Source of the DNA: Adenophora triphylla var. japonica
Taxonomy: Eukaryota; Streptophyta; Magnoliopsida; Asterales; Campanulaceae
DNA length: 64,000 nucleotides
NCBI GenBank assembly: GCA_022495995.1
Contig: JAFEMH010000756.1
Span: forward strand, 372,001-436,000
Direction of reading: 5' to 3'
Part shown: piece after piece, positions 55,421 through 64,000 of the stretch
Position numbering within the stretch: position 1 is the stretch's first letter
How the letters are laid out: each line of letters opens with the position of its first letter
Made by a program: the position numbers and the translations under genes
Notes under the pieces: generated by a model
Databases searched by the model: none
What the model saw: only the letters and a program-made list of their open reading frames with translations
Told to the model about the DNA's origin: nothing

Positions 55421-57425
55421 TGAGAAAGGTAGAAGACTTAGAGAAATAATTATCGAAACATTGCAATTTCGAGACGGTCTAGAGATGGAGCCCGTAGACG
55501 AATTGCAAGAAATTATACTCAATCCCGACTATCCAGAACAAAAAATAAAAATTGGGGGCCAGCTCTCCCTTGAAGAGAAGGAGGAAATCATCATCCTCCT
55601 AAAAATAATCTTGATGTGTTCGCTTGGAAAGTCGAGGATATGAGGGGAATCAAGGAAGAGATAGCTCTCCACAAGTTGCAGATTGACCCTTCTGTTAAAC
55701 CTATCAAACAAACACGAAGGATTTTTGCAAATGACAAGGAAGATGTCATCAAATAAGAGGTGCAGAAATTACTAAGAGTTGGAATTATCAGGGAAACAAT
55801 CTACCCTATTTGATTGGCCAATGTTGTGATGGTCAAGAAACATAACGGGAAGTGGCAAATGCGTGTCGACTTCAAAGATCTCAACAAATCCTCCCCGAAA
55901 GACAGTTACCCTCTCCCCAGAATTGACAAGCTGATAGACTCCATTGCTGGAAATAAAACACTTAGCTTCCTAGATGCTTTCTCTGGTTATCACCAGATCA
56001 AAATGGCTAAGGAGGACATTTAGAAAACAACCTTCCAGGTAGCTGGAGGATTTTATTGTTATACCATGATGCCTTTCGGGCTAAAAAATGCGGGCGCAAC
56101 CTACCAGTGAATGGTCAACAAAGTCTTTGGTGAGCAGATAGGCCGTAACATGGAAGCCTACATAGATGACATGGTTATCAAGGAGTGGCAGTCACGCCCC
56201 TGAATTGAAGGAAACTTTTGATAACTTACGAGCAAACAACATGAAACTGAATCCAAGTAAATGTATGTTTGGGGTGACGATCGAAAAGTTCCTAGGCTTT
56301 ATGGTATCGCAAAGAGGAATTGAGGCAAATCCAGAAAAAATCAAAGCCTTTATAGACATGAAGAAACCTACCAACATCAAGTAGGTTTAAAGACTGAATG
56401 GAAGGATAGCTGCACTTGGAAGATTCATTGCAAAATCCGCTGAAAAAGCACTGCCTTTCTTCAAAGTCTTCAAGGGGGCCAATAGCTTCTCCTGGATATC
56501 TGAATGCTCAGAATCATTCAAACAGTTGAAGCAGTACTTGGGATCTCCTCCTTTGTTGAACAACCCAGTTACTGGAGAGATGATATACGTCTTCCTAGCA
56601 GTAATGGACAACGCTATAGCTGCGGTATTAGTCCGGAATGAAGGAACCACACAAAAACCTATCTATTAATGTCTCCAAGGCACTATCAGATGTGGAGAGC
56701 AGGTACTTCAACGCAGAAAAGATAGCATAAGCCCTAGTAATAGCGGCCAGAAAGCTACAAGCATACTTTTATGCGCATCCCATCACTGTGTATACTAATG
56801 CACCCTTGAAAAAATTCTTACATAAGTTGGATTGCTCAGTACGTTTCTTTAATTGGTCTATCGAGCTCACTGAGTTTAATATCAGATATTAACCTAGAAA
56901 GATACTCCTAGCACAGCCTCTGGTCGATCTTATGGTTGAAACCACCTTTATAGGTGAGCACGACCCCACCTCCCGTAAGCGCAAAAAATCTGCGGGGGAT
57001 GAACTGACCATCGAGCTCCCATCAACTGTTGGGTCCTATACACAGACGGTTCAGCCACTAAGGAAAGAAGCGAAGCTGGAATTGTACTAGTAATTCATGA
57101 TGGAGAGCACACCATCCAAGATATCATCAAATTCAAGTTTACTGCCTTCTGTTACTCCCAACTCGTAGTGAAACAGATAAAGGGGGAGTATAACACTCAA
57201 CATCCCACACTTACGAAGTACAAAGACCTCGTCCTATACATGACAAAAAAGCTGGAATTTTTTGAAATAAGTCAGATAGGAAGGGAGGATAATCAAGTGG
57301 CAGATGTTCTATCTAAACTGGCAACTATTGATGTGACAGATCCCGACTCTAACCCACTTATGGTATTCGCCGAAAACCTGCCTACGAAAGACTGCAAGTA
57401 ATGCTCCTAGATGGGGAAAAGAGGT
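55421..57425 (+). pseudogene. RT, RNase H and second RNase H of the second Tat-like element, broken
   Basis: RT reads VKKHNGKWQMRVDFKDLNKS, SPKDSYPLPRIDKL, LSFLDAFSGYHQIKMAKED, a TAG (near 56022), then FYCYTMMPFGLKNAGATYQ, a TGA, and EAYIDDM (YVDD replaced by YIDD, near 56157-56175). RNase H reads MIYVFLAVMDNAIAAVLVRN. The aRNH domain shows LYTDGSATKERSEAGIVL near 57035 but lacks the NNEAEYEAL part, and ends with DNQVADVLSKLATI. Double RNase H marks the Tat branch. Integrase is missing because a Sirevirus LTR starts at 57426. Confidence 0.85.
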
Positions 57426-58928
57426 TGTTGGTCCCAAAGGTGGCAACAAGGGTGAAAAACATCTAGATGGGGGGGTGAATAGCTGTTACAAATTTTTTGC
57501 CCTCTTTTGAAAACTTAACCTCTTGCTTACAAACCTCTTGCAGTGTATTATAAATCGCAAGTGGTATTGCAAAATGCACAACGGAATTACAGAGTAAAAT
57601 GGTACAGTTTATGAGGTGTGGTTTTCAGTGCGGTTTTACAAAACTTAAAAGTGAGGTTTTGACGAAGTTAACTGCAAACACAATTCACAATAATGGATAA
57701 CTGAGAATAAGATAAAAAAAAATAAAGATTAAATAATTAGCAAAGCAGACTAAGTAAATATGCAGAAATGAAGAACACAATATTTGGAGTGATTCAATCG
57801 TAAATGATCTACATTCACTATGAAGATGGTTAGTCTTGGACTTTTTAAGAGTTAGATTTTATATTGAGTATGAGAGATTACAAAATACAAAGTACAATAC
57901 TCAGATCTAAAATCTATTCTATGAAGATTAAATTCTAGACTATAACCGGTGTATCTCAAATGAATAATCTATGTGATTAAACAAGTGAGGTGTGTGTGTG
58001 TTTAACAACATCAAGGCTCTTTGAATCTGTATGATGTAGAGCACAATGATTCTTGATGTGTTTAAGGCTTGATTTTTGGGTTGGGAAATATTTCTTGAAG
58101 GAAGAAGAAGAAGATTCAAAGGGCTGAATATTTTCTGGGCAGAACTTCAATCTTCTTATGAACTCACAGCAATTTCAATTTCTCAAGCAATCTTCAAGTG
58201 TTGAAGATTAGGGGTATTTATACCCAAGCACCAAGAAACTAGCCGTTATGAGACAGCTGTTGAAGTACTGTTCTGGTGCAATCTGATTGGTTCACAAATC
58301 CACTTTTGTCCTTTGGTACAGCAGTTGCAGATAAATCTGATCAGACCTAAGCTGCAAATAAGGTATGAGAACATCTGTCACCTTTTCAAGTTCCTTGCAG
58401 ATCTTGTCTGACACTTAATCACGTGATAAGATTTGGTGGTTGATTTTTGATATTGCTGACGTGGATTCCAACGGTCATATGTGGTTCACTTCAAGTTTTC
58501 GATCATTGGATGCGGTCTGGTGTGAATGCGGTTTGGTCAATGCGGTTTCACCAGAGAGGTTCCACAGTGCGTTCTAAAGGTTGGAACTGCACTGCAGTTT
58601 GCTAGTGCAGTTTTACTACTGCGGTTTGCACTCAGTCTTCAAGATGCGATTTTAGATAAAGAATTTCACATAACAATTTGCTTGGAGCGGTTTGCTAATG
58701 TGGTTTTGATGGAGCGGTCTGAAACCTTTGAACTGAAACCTCATGTCCAATGAGTCTTGTGCCAGTCTTCAAGCCTACTTTAACCTATTCTATAAAATGG
58801 ACTTATGCTAAAAAATTGAAGTCTAAGCTTCATTACATATGGGTCTAAAGTCCTTAAAATAAAGAAGAGTTATGGTATCAATCAAATCTAAGCTAAAGCT
58901 AGGAGGGTTAAAGTATGCATACCCAACA
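57426..58928 (-). mobile_element. Sirevirus 3' LTR (1503 bp)
   Basis: On the minus strand it starts TGTTGGGTATGCATAC and ends GGGACCAACA (TGTTGG/CCAACA). It is preceded in minus orientation by a purine tract (58945-58929). A TATA box GTATAAATACC is at about 58221-58211 on the minus strand. Several GCGGTTT words lie upstream of it (58505-58735). The left flank GAGGT (57421-57425) is the expected target duplication; its partner would be beyond the window. Confidence 0.85.
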
Positions 58929-58945
58929 ATCTCCCCCTATTTGAT
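58929..58945 (-). other. Sirevirus polypurine tract
   Basis: The minus strand reads ATCAAATAGGGGGAGAT immediately before the LTR start TGTTGGG, the normal plus-strand priming site. Confidence 0.85.
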
Positions 58946-59649
58946 TGATGCCATTACCTACTATAACAAAAGCAAACATTGTACTTTGGTAAAAACATGT
59001 CCATAGGAATAAATATGGTAAGTCATGTCCCAAGTCAATGCACACACTAGCTTAAGTTATAGATTTCTATACTATTGAAAGATTGAAAAACTTACAAGTT
59101 GAAAATATAGAAATGCATTCAGTACACTTAGAAAATATGAGTTTAAGTTTAAAGTGCGGTTTAAACTGAATGTTTAAACTTCAATTCAAAATATGACTTT
59201 AAGTTAGAAAATATTTGAATGAGGTTTTAAACCATTGCGATTTCATTGTTCTACAAACAAGCAGTTTGATATGAACAAAGTTTTGGAACCATGATGTAAC
59301 TTTCATTAATACCTTCTAAGAGGTTGAGATTTACAGGTAAAAGGTATGAAAGGAAATTACATGGTTGCAAAAACAAAAGGAGTTAGACCAAAAGAATACA
59401 AAGAGAGTGCGGTCTAAAAGTTCAGCAGAAAGAAATTACAGAAAGATGCGGTTTTATTGCTGATGCAGTCGCTGGGAAGGTTGTTGATGCAATTCGTCCA
59501 CTACATGCTTAGCTTCATGCGGTCCTTGAAAAACGGAATGCTGCTTGGAGGGTCTTCCTAAGCTTCCTCACTTCTTCTGCGGTTCGGGCAAGGGTGGTCT
59601 CTACAGCTCTCAAAGAATTCACTGAATGGGCTAGTATTTGCAACTAGGT
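58946..59649. other. Sirevirus untranslated region between env-like gene and polypurine tract
   Basis: Non-coding, AT-rich, with recurrent GCGGTTT/AACCGC words. No gene is seen. Confidence 0.5.
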
Positions 59650-62521
59650 TCAACTAGGTTCAACTGCTCTAGTATTTGCAACCAGGTTCTCTTTGAGCTC
59701 ATTAATCTGGAGATGGAAGGAGGAGTTGAGAGAATTGAAAATGGTATGGATCTCCCCCTGAATCCCAGCAGTCTGAGTAGAAATAGCTTCCTCAACTGGC
59801 TCAAGATCTACTATCACCTTCAAGGAAGTTTTTAACTCATTGATTTTTGAGCTAAACTTGGAATTAAATCCTTCCTTGAGATTCTCCAGGTAGTCGTTAA
59901 CCTCATCATTGAGAGCGTTAATTTTTGCCTTTAGGCTATCTCCCAATATGTTCATCTAGATGATTAGCTCCCCCTAAGCATATCCATTTTTTCAAGAAGA
60001 CTTGTTTGCATTGAGTCCAAAACTGTTTTGAGTTCTGAGTCAGGTTGTGATTTAAATGATTCAGGAGTCCAAGATCTGTCTCTAAGGCTTTGCAGATACC
60101 TTCTCCAAGCTCAGTGAGGATCTTGTTTAATTAAGCAATAGAGGCTTTATCTCCCAAGGCTTTGATCATAACATCTTCTAAGGATTGCTGGAATGCATTG
60201 AAGCAGTTCTCAGCAGCGGTTTGATCAGCAGAAGTGGATGCAGGAGCAGGTGATCTCTCCCCCCTTAATGGCAGCAATCAAATGATCTTTAAGCTTGGCC
60301 ATTTCTAGGGTTTGAGAATCAACCTTGGTTTGAAGGGTGCGGTTGGAATCAGCCAGGGAAGTGTTTGAGGCTTCAAGGGAGGCATTGGAAGCGGTCAGCT
60401 TGATGATATGGCCTTGGTTTAGAAAGAGTTGGCTTTGAATTAGGTTTAGGGTGGAAAGTATTTGGGAGTAATTTGTTGGAGGGGCGATTGAAGTGGAAGG
60501 GGCGGTTTGGAAAAGAGGAGGCGGTTGGACTGGGGTAGTTTCAGGTGCGGTTTGGGGTAGAGGTGGAATGAAAGGGTTAGGAAGCGGTTGGTTAGGAGCG
60601 GTTTGATTTGGTAGGGTAGGAGGGGTAGTTTGAGTTTGAGGTGGGATGTTATAAGGAGGGGATTTTATGGGTAAATTTGAAGGGGTGGCTGAATGAACAG
60701 AGAGAGAGGAGGTGTTTGAGGTTTAGTGGCAGGAGGTGGTGAAAGAGTTTTGGTGGGAGAAGGTGTTTTTGAGGGAGGTGGTGTGTGGATGCGGTTGGAA
60801 GGAGGAGGGGAGGTTTGGCCACGATTTGATCTTGGAGGGGAAGGTGTTGGTTCCATTCGTTTGGAGGTGGAAACGGCTTGGCCTCCAGAGGGTTTGGGAT
60901 TTCAGGGTTGGAAGGCATTAGAAAGAGGGGGTGTGTGGTAGGAGTGTGAATGGCCAGAATCAGAATTAGAGCTAGAAGGAATATTAAAACTTGATTCTGA
61001 GGAAGAATTGGGTGAATGGGATTTTGATGGAGGTGAGGGAGAAGGAGGAGGTGAAGGAGAAGGAGGAGGTGAAGGTTCAACTGGTTTACCTTTCTTGAAG
61101 GTCTTCTTGGAAGGCATCTTCTTCCTTTTCCTTGGTTTCTCCCCCTGAATTGGTGCATAAGTTTGAGGTGGAGGTGAAGGATACTTGGATGGTGAGTGGT
61201 TTGGAGACTGCGGTTGGGTTGGAAGCGGTTTAGATACTGATTGAGGTTGGATAGTTTGCAGTTGGAGTGCTGGCTGAGGTTGAGGAGGTGGTTGCGGTTG
61301 GGGGGCTTGTTGCGGTTGAGGAGGAGGAGCGGTTGACTTTCCCTTTGCATTTCTTCTTTCCTCTGCCTCTTTTTCCAATTTTTCTAACTGATCTTTGTAG
61401 TACTGGACCAGCTCTTCAGGAGATAAATTATCAGTAACTTCCTTTGCCTTTCTAGCATGAGCAACCAAGTCAGTAATTTCAGGGTCCTCAACTTCTTCAT
61501 CATCTTCATCATCTTCATCCACAAGATTCATCAACTTCTTCTGCTGGGGCTTACTTGGACCAGTTTCTGAAGCAACACGCGGTTTGGTAGCAGGAGCGGT
61601 CTTAGCTCGTTTTGCACGCGGTTCAGCCTGGCCTCTTGGCTTTTTACCTCTCTTAACCGCTTGATTCGCGGTTTCAGGGTTCCTAGCAATATAAGGTTCC
61701 TTCTTGGGAAAGGTGTCAGCATCATAGAGTGCCTTGTACTGAGCATCTCCATTGTTATATCTGAAAGTGTGACAAACAAGCAATCCCAAAGTTTCTTCAG
61801 ATCCCCATTCCACCATCAATTCAGGGTTAAGTTTCCTGAAGGCTTTAAGGTGGTCAAAGTTGAGGAGGAGAGCGGTTAGAAGTCTACAGAAGGACCTCCA
61901 TCTCTGCTCAACTCCCTTCTCTTTGGATTGATAGGTGGCTACACTGGCAGAGAGTTCTCTGAATAAAATCTTGGGCCAATACAGACGAAGATTGCTGTAG
62001 ATGGCAGAACAATACATCCATTATTGGGATGTAAAGTTGTTGTGGTTGCCAGTCTTTCCAGAGACAGACTTCCCCACCAAGAAGCACAGGTGGTTCATCA
62101 ACTCACCAAAGGCTTTTCTAGGGATCTTCTTGTAATTCCCCACCAAAGATGAAACTCCAGCTGTTGTAGAAGCAATGGCATCTTGGATGTCTTGATCAAC
62201 TGATTCAGGGGCATTTGGAACTTGAAACTGGAAGGTGCTTTTGATGTCCAGATAGTCAATGGTGACATCTAGGCCTTCAATAGTAGCAGTGAAGCATGAG
62301 ACCTTAGCTCCATTATCCATGACTGTGTCCTAGCTTGGCATTTGAGTAGAATTGGTCCACAAAGGATGGAATTGTGAAGGTCTGCTTTTTGGTGAACAAG
62401 GGAAGGATTCCAGATGCCTTCATCTTCTTGAGCAACTCCCTTCCAAGAGCATCATGCCTCAATTCCATCTCATCTATTTCCCAGCCTGGTAGGAAGAAGT
62501 TAGGATCCTGATTGAAGCTTC
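59650..62521 (-). pseudogene. Sirevirus env-like gene (proline-rich and coiled-coil), broken
   Basis: In reading order it begins with FLPGWEIDEMELRHDALG and FTIPSFVDQFYSNAK (from about 62521). A frameshift near 62330 follows, then IEGLDVTIDYLDIKSTFQF, a TAA at 62023-62021, and RLYWPKILFRELSASVATYQ. The middle has an acidic stretch (DEDDEDDEEVED), a helix LSPEELVQYYKDQLEKLEKE, then a long Pro/Gln/Ser-rich region, with a stop at 60904-60902. The C-terminal part (59955-59650) reads as a coiled coil (DSLKAKINALNDEVNDYLEN). I see no convincing signal peptide or transmembrane anchor. The role of Sirevirus env-like proteins is not established. Confidence 0.75.
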
Positions 62522-62751
62522 TTTAAAGCTTAGAAATGAAAATTATTGTAAATTTTATCAATGTTGAAACGCGGTTGAGATCCATGCGGTCAGGCTGCAA
62601 CATGCGGTTTGGAATTGGCGGTTGGCTGCAAGCGATTGACTGCACGTGGTTTTGGACACGCGATTTCAACAGGGGTGAGGTTTAATACCTTAACAGGAAT
62701 TTCAACCTAAAATCATACTTAACACAGAAGTTAGTAATAAAAAGTATGGAC
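62522..62751. other. Spacer between RNase H and env-like gene
   Basis: No coding block was recognised; several GCGGTT words are present. Confidence 0.5.
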
Positions 62752-64000
62752 TTATTTAAGTTCAAGCATACCCATTTCTCCTCTGAGGAAAGAAAACCTC
62801 TTGGAGTCAAGAGCTTTGGTGAGGATGTCAGCAATCTGGTTGTCTGTCCCCACATACTCTAAATGGATATTCCCCTTTTCCACATGGTCTTTGAGGAAAT
62901 TATACTTGATATCAATATGCTTGGTCTTTGAGTGCATGATAGGGTTGTTAGAGACTGAAATTGTTGATGTGTTGTCACACATGATTGGCAATTTTCTTCA
63001 TCAATTCCATAGTCCACCAACTGTTGCTTCATCCAAAGGATTTGACAGCAACAACTTCCAGCAGCAATATATTCAGCCTCTGTGGTTGACACTAAAACTG
63101 AGGCTTGCTTCTTGCTGGCCTAAGCAACTAGTCTATTCCCGAGGAAGTGACAAGTCACACTAGTGTTTTTTCTGTCAATAGTGCAAGCTGCATAATCTGC
63201 ATCTGAATAACCTACGAGATTGAAATTCGAATCTTTGGAATACCAAAGTCCAAGGTTAGTAGTTCCAGAGAGATAGCAGATTATACGCTTGACTGCACTT
63301 AAATGTGCTTCTCTAGGATCGGCTTGATAGCGAGCACATACACAAACACTAAACATGATATCTGGCCTACTAGCAGTTAAATAAAGTAATGAGCCAATCA
63401 TACCTCGATATAAGGTTTGATCAACCTTCTTACCTTTTAGATCTTTATCTAGCTTATTGCCGGTAGCCATGGGAGTATCGTATGCTTTTGCATTCTCTAG
63501 TCCAAACTTCTTTATCAACTCCTTCGTGTATTTTGCTTGGCTGAGAAAGATTCCTTCTTCACATTGTTTGATTTGAAGCCCGAGAAAGAACTTCAATTCT
63601 CCCATCATGCTCATCTCAAACTTGCTTTTCATTAGCTTTTCAAAACGCTTACAAAGTAATTCATTAGTAGATCCAAAAATAATATCATCAACATAGATTT
63701 GAATAAGTAGAGAATGATTGTTATATATGGCAATGAATAGAGTAGTATTGATTTTACCGCGTTTGAATCCTTTTTCTAGTAGAAATTTAGATAGAGTCTC
63801 ATACCATGCCCTTGGAGCTTGTTAGAGTCCATACAAAGCTTTCTGGAGTTTGTAGACATGATTTGGAAATTTGGAGTCTTCAAATCCAGGCGGTTGAGCA
63901 ACATACACGGTCTCTTGAAGTTCACCGTTGAGGAAAACACTCTTCACGTCCATTTGATATAACTTGAAGCACTTGAAAGAGGCGTAGGCTAAGAAGATTC
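62752..64000 (-). pseudogene. Sirevirus reverse transcriptase (C-terminal part) and RNase H, broken
   Basis: From the edge: [20 protein letters not shown], a TAA where Lys is expected (about 63824-63822), QAPRAWYETLSKFLLEKGFK, the catalytic IYVDDIIFGSTNE, SMMGELKFFLGLQIKQ and RGMIGSLLYLTASRPDIMF. RNase H has LVGYSDADYA, STTEAEYIAAGSCC and DNTSTISVSNNPIMHSKTKH, ending IADILTKALDSKRF. Breaks are a TAG at 63122-63120 (usual Trp) and a frameshift near 62990-63000. YLTASRPDI and the TEAEYIAAGSCC wording are characteristic of Sireviruses. Confidence 0.88.

Larger units (their letters stand above)
57426..64000 (-). mobile_element. Ty1/copia Sirevirus, 3' two-fifths, running off the right edge
   Basis: Minus-strand order from the edge: RT, RNase H, long env-like region, polypurine tract, 3' LTR. 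An extra env-like gene between RNase H and the 3' LTR is a known trait of the Sirevirus genus. It was inserted into the second Tat-like pol. Multiple stops show it is not active. Confidence 0.85.

Noticed and set aside
60726..60941. Plus-strand Gly/Val-rich frames opposite the env-like gene
   Set aside because: Shadow of the proline-rich minus-strand coding sequence.

Overview
The window is nuclear DNA of a flowering plant, most likely a eudicot; I cannot name the species. It has no bacterial or organellar gene layout. It is about 90% transposable elements of types typical of plant intergenic DNA: Ty3/gypsy Tat-lineage and Ty1/copia LTR retrotransposons, a Mutator-like element, hAT elements, Stowaway-like MITEs, small Helitrons and a SINE. 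The only ordinary host gene I can defend is the RNA polymerase III subunit gene RPC9, on the plus strand with coding exons from 41412 to 43192.

Layout. 1-25.9 kb: a tandem series of Tat-lineage parts, all in plus orientation. Three LTR-like units start with TGTAAGTACCC at 3185, 7766 and 24003. Each is preceded by a shared pre-LTR block and a GAGGGG polypurine tract, and large tandem-repeat arrays lie between them. A degenerate pol (RT, two RNase H domains, integrase; 9.7-16.35 kb) is split by a 2650-bp solo LTR with a perfect 5-bp target duplication. Downstream of integrase, on the opposite strand, lie two accessory genes: an intact 503-codon DUF7745-like ORF (16803-18314) and a four-exon plant mobile domain (PMD) gene (18788-21862). 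The PMD gene carries one nonsense codon and one 2-nt frameshift. A second, more decayed PMD copy from another family lies at 1-1446.

25.9-35.1 kb: a 3'-truncated minus-strand copia element with its 5' LTR, then a 1.8-kb Pack-MULE that captured a UDP-glycosyltransferase fragment, then a palindrome-rich 1-kb element. 35.3-43.35 kb: the RPC9 locus. Its probable 5'UTR intron holds a second truncated copia element, its other introns hold MITE sequence, and a SINE follows its stop codon. 43.67-46.76 kb: two nested hAT elements with perfect 8-bp duplications, enclosing a Stowaway-like MITE that itself contains a Helitron and two small hAT-like MITEs. 47-50.6 kb: a dense MITE and Helitron cluster. 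52-57.4 kb: a second degenerate Tat-like gag-pol. 57.4-64 kb: the 3' part of a minus-strand Sirevirus (3' LTR, env-like ORF, RNase H, part of RT) inserted into it.

The most interesting signal is regulatory. In the Tat family ending with the LTR at 24003, a palindrome with core ATCCGCGCGGAT sits just upstream of the TATA box of the sense LTR promoter and of both antisense accessory genes. The family of the first PMD copy shows the same layout with a different palindrome (GGTCCGTACGGACC). Other retroelement families here carry their own repeated short motif upstream of the LTR TATA box. This suggests family-specific cis elements shared between LTR and antisense accessory genes; that interpretation is inference.
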